64,000 nucleotides of DNA from JAKLIX01 sp964605655 (GTDB lineage Bacteria > Bacteroidota > Bacteroidia > Bacteroidales > CAIXZF01): positions 124,001 to 188,000 of the forward strand of contig CAZSDK010000002.1 in NCBI GenBank assembly GCA_964605655.1, read 5' to 3'. Shown piece after piece: positions 40,973-50,383 of this stretch. The notes under the pieces were generated by a model. It saw only the letters and a list, made by a program, of their open reading frames with translations. It was not told where the DNA came from and ran no database searches. The first letter of the stretch is position 1, and each line of letters opens with the position of its first letter. The position numbers and the translations under genes are program-made.

Positions 40973-43900
40973 CTATCTCATGATGATTATTTTACCATGA
41001 CCCAGTCCTCCAAAATGCAATGATTTGGTTTCCAGATTATTATTACATTGAGAGTCCTCATTGGGGAAAGACATCAGTACCTGGAACAGGTAAAGCCCGC
41101 CTGGTAAAGGATGGCCATGTTCGTCCGTTCCGTCCCAGGGAATCTCCGATGTATTCGAGCCAATGTGCGGGGTCCCCAGTTCCTTCTGATCGAGGATCCG
41201 GACACATCTGCCTGCAAGGTCGTATATATTAATATTGTAAGAGGAAGGCAGCTCATCGCCCGTAAGGATGAATACGAAATGCGTGTATTCGGAAAAAGGG
41301 TTTGGCCAGGCAAAGACCTCCGAATGTTGATCGGAATGGCTTACCATGAAATGGATCAGGTAGTCTGTAACACCTGCCACATTTCCTGATTTATCGGATC
41401 CTTTAACCCTGAGCGTGTACCATCCATCCCGTGAAAAGCCGGGGCTGTAGCTGACCCTGCATTGCATCCCGCCTTCTTCGGCCGGAAAGAAAAGCAGTCC
41501 ATCGGAAACAACCGTTGAATAATGAATTTCCTGTTCTGCCTCCGATTCATACGCCAGGAAAACCTGAATGAGCGAGGTGTCATCCAAAGGCAGGTAAGGG
41601 TTATCGTCGCGAAGGATGATCTCGATCCCGGCATCGGGCGACACATAATCAAAGTCGGAGATGCAGACCTTATCAAAGGAGACCAGCATCCAGGGAGCTA
41701 CCTGGTCGGTGTTTACCCGGAAGGGAATCAGCCCCAGGTTGTTCAGATGGGTCTGCTCCACCTGGTCGTTGAAAGGGTTCACTTCGACCCAGCACTGATA
41801 ATCACCCGACATTTCCCGGGTCGGAAAACGGATGGAATCGATCAATACGTCCCCGGCAGGATGTGGCCTCAATCTTCTGGTCACTGCCGTATTCACCAGT
41901 TCTCCCTGCCTGACTAAATACCGGATGAGCAGGCTGTCCATATCACTCTGCCCGATATTCCTGCATGACACAGTGAGCCTCAGTGTATCTCCCTCCGGCA
42001 AGTTTTCTTTATAAAAATTAAAGGCAGAGGAAGGATCGAGGCTGGTCTCCGGTACTTCTTCATACAGCACCTGCCAGCGCTGCAACACGGCCGGGTCTCT
42101 GGGTTCCGATACAGAGGTGGAGGTATCCTTTACCGCCATAACCAGCCTGAGATATGGGTACTCGCCGGCGGAAAACAACTGTTCAAGCTGGTCAATAGAA
42201 CCCTCCTGTGGACTGATTCCCTGCATCAGGGTATCTATCCTCCCCTTTTTCGTTCTTCCCAGTACGTTCAAGCGCACTGAATCATTTTGATCCACTTTCA
42301 CTTGCCAGTGTATGGCATCCCATTTTGCCGAGGGTCCAATCCAGGGTGAAGCCATCCATCCCTGGTCCCAACGGGTTTCCACCGCATGTTGCAGGTGAAG
42401 CAGGGAATCTCCTGCAGCTTCCGTACCCATTTCCAGGGCACTTCCCATAGCACCACCCTTCACACCAAATATTATATAGGCTGATGAATCTTTTATTTGC
42501 CTGACATCCTGGCTCCCGATGGATTCAAAAGCCTGATAGACAGACTCCTCATAAGATTCAGCATGATGGTTCTTATGACTCATCCCGAGCACGTAAAACC
42601 CAAGAGGAATGGATTGCAGGAAATCCGTAATATTCTGTCTTTCAATAGAATCATTATTGCAAAAATCATAAGCGGCAACAATATAGTCCTTGCAATGCCG
42701 GTTGCCAAAAGGGCCCAGGCCATTCCCGACAGGATAGCTCACCCATGGCTCAAAGGACACAGGGTCAAAAACGGCGAATTTCATTCCTGTCCCCCCGGAA
42801 CAACGGTTGTTGGCGCAGGACCAGACATCCAGGATATGCTCATCAACGGAAAAGTATTCCTCCTGCCAGGCGTGGCCTGTGTTGAATGTCTGAGCAATCA
42901 ATGACCTGAAATCCTGTACAAATGAAAAGGTAAGGCTATCTGGGTCCAGGTCCATATATTGAAACTCATTGTCTTTCATCTGGTAGAAGCGTGCCTGGCC
43001 CCATCCCTTCTTTCCAGGGATGAATTGAAAACTGCTGGCCGTAAATCGCATGGTGTCAGAACCTGTCGGTTGCTTTCCGCATCTCCAGTAAAAGACTGTG
43101 GAGTCCACCGTCACTGGCAAGGTACAAATCCAGGTAAGCGTCCCCCCGGCCTGGCGGATGAGGGTATCTTTCATCACCGGACTGTCGAAGCTAGGAATGG
43201 TGTCCAGCTGAAGGATGTAGTCGGCTTCCGGCGAGAAAACACCGGTTACAGAGGCTGAAAGAGATATGGCCGTATCTGGAACTACAGCAAAGCCGGGAGG
43301 ATAGACGGGAACGATATCACTGGATTGGATGAGCAGGTCTGATTCCCAGGTATTATTGTCTTCGAAGTCTCCTTCATCGATCTCATGCAAAGCATCGAGA
43401 GTGATTTTAAAATGGTTCAATCCGGCACCTTTGAGCCTGTCGACAGGAAACCTGACTTGAATGACAGTATCATACAGGGGAGCTTTGGTGCGAATAAGGG
43501 TATCGTGCAACTGGATTCCGTTGGCATCATGCTGTATCCTGATAAAGAAAAGGGTATCGAGAGCCTTCCCTCTGTTCTGAGGCCTAATGAAGAGGCTGAA
43601 ACTGTCCAGAGCCGTAGTGATGAAAGAGGGAGAAAAGGTGATCTTATCAGGGTACAAGGTTGAAGGGGTCATGTCGTAATCAGGTAAAGGTCCGGGTCCC
43701 ATGACCAGGGCCGGATCCCCATGAAGCTGCATTTCTAAACATACCTCCCTGTTATAGAAGGCTATCCCTATAGTATCCTGAAAGATCAGGTCAGCAGTAT
43801 TACGGATCATATTACCCAAAGGCAGGTCATAATCAGGACCCGTGAAACGGCTGACCAGGTGCCTCGTGAATTTGTTCAACAGGGGATGTTCCGCCTCGGT

Positions 43901-46063
43901 CACAGAGGCCAGGTAGCCTATAGCCCCCTGATGGGGAAGCAGCACGTACCTTTCGCTGGACAAACCTCCGTGATAGTCGAACACATCACCGGCCCAGCAG
44001 GAATTGCCCAGCACAAAGTAGTACTTGTCCTCATTGTGGTATGCTGCAGGATCACCGATACTCATATCAAAATTGATCCCGCTGGCATGACCAAAATAAT
44101 TGATGAGTGATACTCCCTGGTTCTCGATGATATTATGTAAATATTCTGATTGTGCCACCTGTATCGGATCAGCACCCGTTTTAAAGAAATTTTTCACCTG
44201 GCACCCAGTATAAGGACCTTTGAACAAGGTATCATAACTTAAGATGTAATCTTTAAAAAGGCTTTGCTCCATAAAACTGTTCCCACCACCGAACTGCAAT
44301 ACCTGTTTGTGCATTTCTGAGGGAATCTTCCGGGCGGCCTCAAAGGCCGCGACTTTCCCGAGATAAGACTGCACCTCAGATGGATCGACCGTACTGAGTC
44401 TCCCCACCGGAATCCCCATCTGACCCTGCAAATCGAGGCCGAAAGTAAGCATGTTGTCGGAAGGCGGATATCCGAAGGTGGGCACCAGGGTATATTTCCA
44501 TTTTTCGGTATTGATCCTGTAATCAGCAGCCTGAAACGACTTCCCAATTAAAAAGAGAAAACCGGGAGCTACCGGAAAATAATCTTTGGCATAACGCAGG
44601 AAATTCCGGATACACAGCGGGTCTTTCTGTATACCATACCCAAACTGGTCGTACAACTGACTGATATCCAGCACCATAGAATGGTAAGTCTCAGGGAAGC
44701 CATAGTTCTCCCTGTAGTCAGCGTATTCCAGGGCTTGTGTCATCAGACTTTGATGGGTGATAATCAGGTAATTGACATCCTGGTTGATCTGAGGGTCATT
44801 GTAGTTCACGAAACGGGCTGTCACACTGTCGACGGGGACCAGATGACTGATAAACGGAATGTTCACATCGCTTGTAAAGAAGCAATCCTCTTCTCCCTGC
44901 AGATTCCTGACCAGGAACCTGACCGAAGCATTGTCACTGACTGTACGAATCATGCTGTGGTTAGTCAGGTCGAAAATCCTTATGGAATCGCCAGCCGTCA
45001 GGGAAACCTGCATCTGGAGCATCTGGTAATCAGGGCCTGACACCTCGGGCACTGAGAACAAAGCATCTGTTATCCCTTGGAAGGCCGGTGTCCTGGGAAA
45101 CCTGACCGCAACAGAAGAAAGGGATGTCCATTCCTGTGCATTTTGTCCAGGCACCTCTATATTGCTAAATATCAATGAGTTTAACCCATCCTGCAGGAGT
45201 GAATTGCTTACGAGTCGCGAAAAAGTCACCGGTTGAAAATAACTCCAGCTGGTATCCACCAGGATGGAGGATCCGAGCATGGCCCTGAAATGATGCTCCT
45301 GTGTGACGGGAGCCCTGTTGGACCCGCCCACAGCCCTGAACGTCACAAGTGACGGGGGACCTGCGGTATAAAGCCCTTCGGCACTGAGGTTACGGATCTG
45401 GTTCTGGTTGATCCAGATTTTGTTGCCTGACCAGCCTTCCCCACCCGTGTAAGCCGGGTCACCGAGGGTGATATCCGGATCACTGGTGCCGTAACGATAA
45501 CCGCCAAGGAAGGTTTCTGCATAGTGCTGGGTGGTCTCCGACCATACATAGGGCAAGGGGGAATATCCCTGGAAAGAGATATTGTTCTCCAGGGTCATCC
45601 GTCTGCCATTGCCGGATGCGTTCCAGGTAAGGTAATATGAAGCTGTATCGGTATAAAGGCTGGTCAAAAGGTTGATCTGGTCAGAAGGATTCTCATATAA
45701 ATCCTGGTCAAACCATCCGTCGTTCCTCCTGGCGTAAAACTCCAGAAAATCCCCTGCATTAAAAACCCCGTCCGGACCCGTTTCGATGTGTAGATACTGT
45801 TCCTCTCCCCTGCCCCAGACCTGGAAGTGATCGACCGGGATATTGGAGGCTGATATCCCGAAGGGTTGAACTGCCTGGTCAATAGTGGCGTATGAAAGGC
45901 GGTACACTCCTGATTGTGCCACAGAAAACCTGAAATAGGGCTGGGAATAATCAATCCACTCATTTCCATAAGGTTGAGAAAACGAAGGCAGGCAAAACCA
46001 GGTATTAAGAAATGCCAGGACCAGTACGAGTACGTGAAAAGTTTTCTTATTCTGGTGGTACAT
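40973..46063 (-). CDS. PorU-like C25 cysteine peptidase (candidate T9SS sortase PorU2)
   Basis: A 1,696-residue protein (ATG at 46063; a TTG at 46072 is less likely). A signal peptide is followed by a N-terminal jelly-roll domain (NEWIDYSQPYFRFSVAQSGVYRLS), then a C25 gingipain-fold domain with His659 in INYFGHASG and Cys689 in VLGNSCWAGD, where His and Cys are the catalytic pair. After this come long beta-sandwich repeats and a C-terminal FAWPNPFSEYT tail with a FlgD-type/type A sorting appearance. PorU of P. gingivalis is about 1,160 residues; the long form with extra domains is often called PorU2. Sortase activity versus general peptidase activity cannot be decided by eye. It is followed by deoC after 4 bp. 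Confidence 0.87.
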   Translation of the reverse strand: MYHQNKKTFHVLVLVLAFLNTWFCLPSFSQPYGNEWIDYSQPYFRFSVAQSGVYRLSYATIDQAVQPFGISASNIPVDHFQVWGRGEEQYLHIETGPDGVFNAGDFLEFYARRNDGWFDQDLYENPSDQINLLTSLYTDTASYYLTWNASGNGRRMTLENNISFQGYSPLPYVWSETTQHYAETFLGGYRYGTSDPDITLGDPAYTGGEGWSGNKIWINQNQIRNLSAEGLYTAGPPSLVTFRAVGGSNRAPVTQEHHFRAMLGSSILVDTSWSYFQPVTFSRLVSNSLLQDGLNSLIFSNIEVPGQNAQEWTSLSSVAVRFPRTPAFQGITDALFSVPEVSGPDYQMLQMQVSLTAGDSIRIFDLTNHSMIRTVSDNASVRFLVRNLQGEEDCFFTSDVNIPFISHLVPVDSVTARFVNYNDPQINQDVNYLIITHQSLMTQALEYADYRENYGFPETYHSMVLDISQLYDQFGYGIQKDPLCIRNFLRYAKDYFPVAPGFLFLIGKSFQAADYRINTEKWKYTLVPTFGYPPSDNMLTFGLDLQGQMGIPVGRLSTVDPSEVQSYLGKVAAFEAARKIPSEMHKQVLQFGGGNSFMEQSLFKDYILSYDTLFKGPYTGCQVKNFFKTGADPIQVAQSEYLHNIIENQGVSLINYFGHASGINFDMSIGDPAAYHNEDKYYFVLGNSCWAGDVFDYHGGLSSERYVLLPHQGAIGYLASVTEAEHPLLNKFTRHLVSRFTGPDYDLPLGNMIRNTADLIFQDTIGIAFYNREVCLEMQLHGDPALVMGPGPLPDYDMTPSTLYPDKITFSPSFITTALDSFSLFIRPQNRGKALDTLFFIRIQHDANGIQLHDTLIRTKAPLYDTVIQVRFPVDRLKGAGLNHFKITLDALHEIDEGDFEDNNTWESDLLIQSSDIVPVYPPGFAVVPDTAISLSASVTGVFSPEADYILQLDTIPSFDSPVMKDTLIRQAGGTLTWICTLPVTVDSTVFYWRCGKQPTGSDTMRFTASSFQFIPGKKGWGQARFYQMKDNEFQYMDLDPDSLTFSFVQDFRSLIAQTFNTGHAWQEEYFSVDEHILDVWSCANNRCSGGTGMKFAVFDPVSFEPWVSYPVGNGLGPFGNRHCKDYIVAAYDFCNNDSIERQNITDFLQSIPLGFYVLGMSHKNHHAESYEESVYQAFESIGSQDVRQIKDSSAYIIFGVKGGAMGSALEMGTEAAGDSLLHLQHAVETRWDQGWMASPWIGPSAKWDAIHWQVKVDQNDSVRLNVLGRTKKGRIDTLMQGISPQEGSIDQLEQLFSAGEYPYLRLVMAVKDTSTSVSEPRDPAVLQRWQVLYEEVPETSLDPSSAFNFYKENLPEGDTLRLTVSCRNIGQSDMDSLLIRYLVRQGELVNTAVTRRLRPHPAGDVLIDSIRFPTREMSGDYQCWVEVNPFNDQVEQTHLNNLGLIPFRVNTDQVAPWMLVSFDKVCISDFDYVSPDAGIEIILRDDNPYLPLDDTSLIQVFLAYESEAEQEIHYSTVVSDGLLFFPAEEGGMQCRVSYSPGFSRDGWYTLRVKGSDKSGNVAGVTDYLIHFMVSHSDQHSEVFAWPNPFSEYTHFVFILTGDELPSSYNINIYDLAGRCVRILDQKELGTPHIGSNTSEIPWDGTDEHGHPLPGGLYLFQVLMSFPNEDSQCNNNLETKSLHFGGLGHGKIIIMR

Positions 46064-46159
46064 TCCCTTCAAAAGAATGGATGAAGGTATAAAGGTACAA
46101 TAAACCCGGTCAATAAAACAGAAAGATGGCTATGGAGCAGGGATTGGAAAAAACCTTCC

Positions 46160-48172
46160 TTATTCAATGAGGGTAAGGGTGCTGACCTTTTGATAATTCT
46201 CCTTGGTCAGCGTCTTTGCGTACCTTACTTTATAAGTGTAAACCCCTGCGGGTGCTGACAGCCCCTGGTAGGTACCGTCCCATCCATACTCAGGGTCATG
46301 TGACTCAAAGATCAATTTTCCCATACGGTCGAAGATGATCATGGTAAAATCCCTGATCATGGAAAAATCACCCACTGGTTTGAAAACGGGATTATAGCCT
46401 TTGGGACAAAAGGCATTGGGCATAAAGATGGTGGCACATTCTTCGACATTCAGAGGGTATTCATCGGAAGCCGAACACAGAATATCATTGAATGCGTTGC
46501 TAACGGTGACCGTATATACAGTGGAATAACCGGGTTGTACGATGACGGAATCGGTAATGGCACCGGTACTCCATGAGAAGAACTCACCACCAACCGCCTT
46601 TAGGACTACTGCAGAACCACGGCAGATAGTATCTACATAACCAATGATATGGGCTTCCATCCGGGGCGCCACTGAAACAGACACCGAGCCATTATTCTGG
46701 CATCCGTAGCCATCGACCACTGTTATATAATAAGAGGAATACCCTGCCGGTTGCACCGTGATGACCGGTGTCTGGGCTCCGTTGCTCCAGTAATACTGGA
46801 TTCCTCCTCCTGCCTGCAGGGTAACTACATCGTCATAGCAGATGGAAGTATCCGGCGTGAGTTGCAAAGATGGCAGAGGATGCACCACCACTGAAGTTAT
46901 TCCGTTGTTCCGGCATCCATACTGATCAGTGACAGTGACAGAATACTGCATGTTTTGTTCCGGCTGAACGAAGATGATGCTTCCCGACTGGTTTGTACTC
47001 CACTCATATTGTTCCCCTCCTCCGGCAATGAGTGTGGCTGTCTCTCCAATGCAGATACTATCGCTGGAAAGTGTGACCACCGGCAAAGGTCTCACGAGTA
47101 CGAATACCGAGTCGTTTCCTTTACATCCGAGAGCGTCGGTGGCAGTAATAAAATATGTTGTTGACAGAGAAGGATTTACCAGAATTGAGTCAGCTGTCGA
47201 GCCGTTAAACCACTCATAGGCATAGGGCCCATTTGCTGTAATGACCGTACTATCTCCCAGGCACAGTTCCAGGTCTCCTTGAAAACCCGGGTCCGGGACA
47301 GGATGCACCAAAACGACCACTGAGTCAATGGCAAGAGTATCGGGAGGTGTGTTTCCACCGAGAATATACACATAATAAGTAGTGGTATTGGTAGGAGATA
47401 CCGTGATGGGGCCATTGGATCCCTGGTTACCAGACCATTGGATAAACTGTGTAAAGGAACGGGTGATTTTCACATTATCGACACCCCAATTATCATCATA
47501 ATGGTTGTTAAAATAACTGCAAAACGACTGCAACCAGCGGAAACGGGTGGCGGGGGTCTGAGCTGGGACGGGAACTGTAAAAGTATAGTTGGCCCAGGAA
47601 GTAAAGGGTGTGGGGAGATAATTTAACGGGCTCTGCACCATCGGGTTGGTGGGCAGAAAAGTGCCATTGGGACAGAAATAGATGATATCGGCCCAGGTTT
47701 GTCCCTGGTCAACGGAATATTGTAATGACACCCCTTCCAGCATTTCATCCGGACCTTCGCAGGAGGGAGGATCATTTTGTATACCAAATTTCAGATCGAA
47801 GTTCAATTCTCCTCCCGGGGTCAGATCAAGATCTTCTGTTTCGAGGATGCGGTTTACGTGACAAGCTTCGCCAAACCAGAGGCACAGTACCTCATTGGCC
47901 GTGTCACAGGGTGATTCAGGCAGTGTCCCCGGAGTGATGTAGGTCCATTCTGATCCATTGATGCCGTACGTAAAGTCATCATACAGTACAATACATTCCC
48001 CGGTATATTGCAGGTGCAGGCTGTCTCCCTGGCATATCTCCACCGAATCCACTGCCAGGCTGTCGACAAGCAGGGACACCCAGTTCTGACCAAAGGACTG
48101 TATGCCTAAAGTCATCAGCAGGGTGATAAAAAAATATTTTCGGAGACTTTTATTCAAAGCTCTTTCATTCAA
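46160..48172 (-). CDS. Large secreted protein with PKD/Ig-like repeats and T9SS type B tail
   Basis: A 670-residue protein. The reading frame opens with TTG codons (48172 or 48157); the second gives a clean signal peptide ending at about FGQ. An N-terminal reelin-like domain (SVDQGQTWADIIYFCP) is followed by five or so Ig-like repeats of about 75 residues, each with a P-x-P linker and S-x-D-x-x-I/Y-C start (SDSICIGETATLIAGGGEQYEWS, PDTSICYDDVVTLQAGGGIQYYWSNG). The C-terminus (ATIFMPNAFCPKGYNPVFKP ... YKVRYAKTLTKENYQKV) is a CHU_C-like type B sorting domain. Type B cargo usually needs a PorP/SprF partner; none is seen adjacent. Adhesion is a guess. Confidence 0.82.
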   Translation of the reverse strand: MNERALNKSLRKYFFITLLMTLGIQSFGQNWVSLLVDSLAVDSVEICQGDSLHLQYTGECIVLYDDFTYGINGSEWTYITPGTLPESPCDTANEVLCLWFGEACHVNRILETEDLDLTPGGELNFDLKFGIQNDPPSCEGPDEMLEGVSLQYSVDQGQTWADIIYFCPNGTFLPTNPMVQSPLNYLPTPFTSWANYTFTVPVPAQTPATRFRWLQSFCSYFNNHYDDNWGVDNVKITRSFTQFIQWSGNQGSNGPITVSPTNTTTYYVYILGGNTPPDTLAIDSVVVLVHPVPDPGFQGDLELCLGDSTVITANGPYAYEWFNGSTADSILVNPSLSTTYFITATDALGCKGNDSVFVLVRPLPVVTLSSDSICIGETATLIAGGGEQYEWSTNQSGSIIFVQPEQNMQYSVTVTDQYGCRNNGITSVVVHPLPSLQLTPDTSICYDDVVTLQAGGGIQYYWSNGAQTPVITVQPAGYSSYYITVVDGYGCQNNGSVSVSVAPRMEAHIIGYVDTICRGSAVVLKAVGGEFFSWSTGAITDSVIVQPGYSTVYTVTVSNAFNDILCSASDEYPLNVEECATIFMPNAFCPKGYNPVFKPVGDFSMIRDFTMIIFDRMGKLIFESHDPEYGWDGTYQGLSAPAGVYTYKVRYAKTLTKENYQKVSTLTLIE

Positions 48173-48482
48173 TAAGTTAATGGACCAAAAGTGCAGAGGC
48201 CTTCTTTTCCTTCGGGTTCACGCAATTCTGGTTCAAAATTACCCTCTTTTCTACGAACAGCGATGGTTTTTGTTTCCATTTATCAACAAACATGCCAATT
48301 ACCGGGTATCCGAGTCCCGTAACACATCTTATTAGAAGCCAATACATTATAAAATGACTTCTAAAAAACCCCACTCATGGGCTGTTTACAAGATACCTCT
48401 GAGGCAGCAAAAGTTGGCCGGGTCTGTTAATAACGTAACAAGTAGTTGCTAATCAGATAGATAGAAAAACCTGCTCCAAGAC
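48173..48482. other. Intergenic stretch of 310 bp, only a promoter box recognised
   Basis: Apart from the TAATTTTG box at 48234-48241 I see no gene, RNA or repeat here. Confidence 0.6.
48234..48241 (-). promoter_or_regulatory. -7 box (TAATTTTG) for the type B protein gene
   Basis: An exact TAnnTTTG match on the minus strand, 61 bp upstream of the reading-frame start at 48172. Confidence 0.4.
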
Positions 48483-50360
48483 CTATTGAACGATCATCGA
48501 ACGGGTAAAGGTTTCATCTCCAATCTGGAGGCTGAAGAAATACATTCCTGGCTTATAGTTAGTTGCATCAATAGTCAAGAGATGTTTCCCTGTATCCATC
48601 CTTCCAAGATCTTGGGTCTCTACTACCTGGCCGAGGGTGGTCATCACCTTCAGTGTGACCGGTTCCGACCTGCCCAGGTCAACCATAACCTGGGTTTTTC
48701 CGGTAAACGGGTTGGGAAAGTTTTGAGAGACCGCATGCAAAGGTTGATGGATCCCCTCAATACCTGACAGCAGGTCGGCTTTGGGAACCATCAGGTGCGC
48801 AATAGTATTGTCGGTATACGGGTCTGTATCACCGTTCACTGCAATACCGGGTTCTTCATCATATTGGTACACGACATGGAGTTTATCATCACCACCGGCT
48901 GCCACGGAAGGATAGACACATTCGTGGAAATTATGGATCAATCCTCCGGTAATATCCTTGAATCCGGACCAGGTCTGTCCGCCGTCGGAGGAGACCCTTG
49001 CCAGTATATGCCGGTAGTTCTGCACACCATTATCTTTCCATTCCATCAGAGAGGTCATGGTGAGGTATATATTACCGTTGGGATCGATACATGAACCGGG
49101 CATACTGGTCAATGACATATAATACTTGGGCGGATTGGATTCATCATTAACGAATTCGAATATGGTATCGTTATTGTTCAGGTCCTGTACCCAACCTACC
49201 AGGCGACCCTGCAGATCCAGGGAATCATAATTCAGTGTGGTAAGGACCGGCAGGTCCTCATTCCAGTACGCAAGTCCATCCGTATAAGGGAAATAACTTG
49301 TCTGGGCATCGGTGGTATCTGCGTTAAGTACTCGCATCAATCCAAAGAATACGTGTGCTTTACCGTTATTATCCAGGCTGACCGATACCGATCCGTCGCA
49401 AACCCAGGGAGTGTCGGTCACCATGGTATGTGCTTCCTGGAACAAGGGATAAGGATGTTGAAAAATGACGGTCTTATTCCAGGAGGCTCCGTTGTCGGTT
49501 GATTTCATCAGGAACATATCTGTCCAACTGTCACCCACAACGAAAGCAACTGTATTCCCTTTGGGTTCAGCCATGGCGTATGCGTCACCGCCAAACCCTG
49601 TATAATCTGAAGAGGTCATTCCCGGCAAAACGGTGTAAGGGATATCCCAGGTAGCACCTTCGTCGGATGATCTGGAATAAAGCAGGGCTCCGTCAAGTCC
49701 CTGGTAGAGGTTCCCGTTGTTGGCCACCGGGCGTGTAAGGGATATCATGTGAATGGTGTTATGGCCGGTCCCGCTGGAAACAGCCCTATGCCATGAAGGC
49801 CCCATCTGTCCGGTAATCCCGCCGATAGTATCTTCTTCCCAGGTCCCTGTTCCCTTGTTGGCCCTCTTGACCAGGATAAGACCACCGGGTTCGCTGAAGT
49901 CATGACTGATAACCCCTTCTCCATTCGCCCCCAGTGGGAAGATGGAAGGCCATCCCGCACGTATGCTTTCGATACGGACTGTCGGTTCGGCACCCCAGGA
50001 GGTCCCGTCATAATAATTATATCCGGTACCCCGGTCAGCAAAATTGGGGTTGGCCATCCCAATGGTCCAGGTGCCGCTGATCGTGCCGTCCTCAAAACGG
50101 TAGATACGGTTCTGAACCGATGAGTTGGTTTGCAGATCATATTTGGTGGCACCAATACTGGTTTCAGTGATATTCAAGGCCGACTTTGTGGCCGGGTTGG
50201 CCGGTTTGTTCAGAAAGTGAGCGGGACGGACATCGTTGTTCACATACCTTGGCAGTGCCATATTCTTCAGGGCAGGATTTTTAACCGGCCGGTGACCCAC
50301 CTGGGCCTGGACCGTGAAGAATAGTCCCGATAATAAAAGAGTAATGATAATTGTTCTCAT
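48483..50360 (-). CDS. BNR-type secreted protein with T9SS type A tail, tandem paralog A
   Basis: A 625-residue exported protein with signal peptide at about 1-20 and several Asp-box motifs (SSDEGATWD, STDNGASWN, SSDGGQTW), predicting a beta-propeller. A family-specific block near residue 80-130 reads NRIYRFEDGTISGTW ... DRGTGYNYYDGTSWG and is shared with the next two genes. The C-terminus is a type A sorting domain (NFPNPFTGKTQVMVDL, ending RSMIVQ). It lacks the Arg triad and FRIP motif needed to call a sialidase. It starts 23 bp behind paralog B and is likely in one operon with it. Confidence 0.85.
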   Translation of the reverse strand: MRTIIITLLLSGLFFTVQAQVGHRPVKNPALKNMALPRYVNNDVRPAHFLNKPANPATKSALNITETSIGATKYDLQTNSSVQNRIYRFEDGTISGTWTIGMANPNFADRGTGYNYYDGTSWGAEPTVRIESIRAGWPSIFPLGANGEGVISHDFSEPGGLILVKRANKGTGTWEEDTIGGITGQMGPSWHRAVSSGTGHNTIHMISLTRPVANNGNLYQGLDGALLYSRSSDEGATWDIPYTVLPGMTSSDYTGFGGDAYAMAEPKGNTVAFVVGDSWTDMFLMKSTDNGASWNKTVIFQHPYPLFQEAHTMVTDTPWVCDGSVSVSLDNNGKAHVFFGLMRVLNADTTDAQTSYFPYTDGLAYWNEDLPVLTTLNYDSLDLQGRLVGWVQDLNNNDTIFEFVNDESNPPKYYMSLTSMPGSCIDPNGNIYLTMTSLMEWKDNGVQNYRHILARVSSDGGQTWSGFKDITGGLIHNFHECVYPSVAAGGDDKLHVVYQYDEEPGIAVNGDTDPYTDNTIAHLMVPKADLLSGIEGIHQPLHAVSQNFPNPFTGKTQVMVDLGRSEPVTLKVMTTLGQVVETQDLGRMDTGKHLLTIDATNYKPGMYFFSLQIGDETFTRSMIVQ

Positions 50361-50383
50361 AATCTTGTTCTAAAGGATTGATA

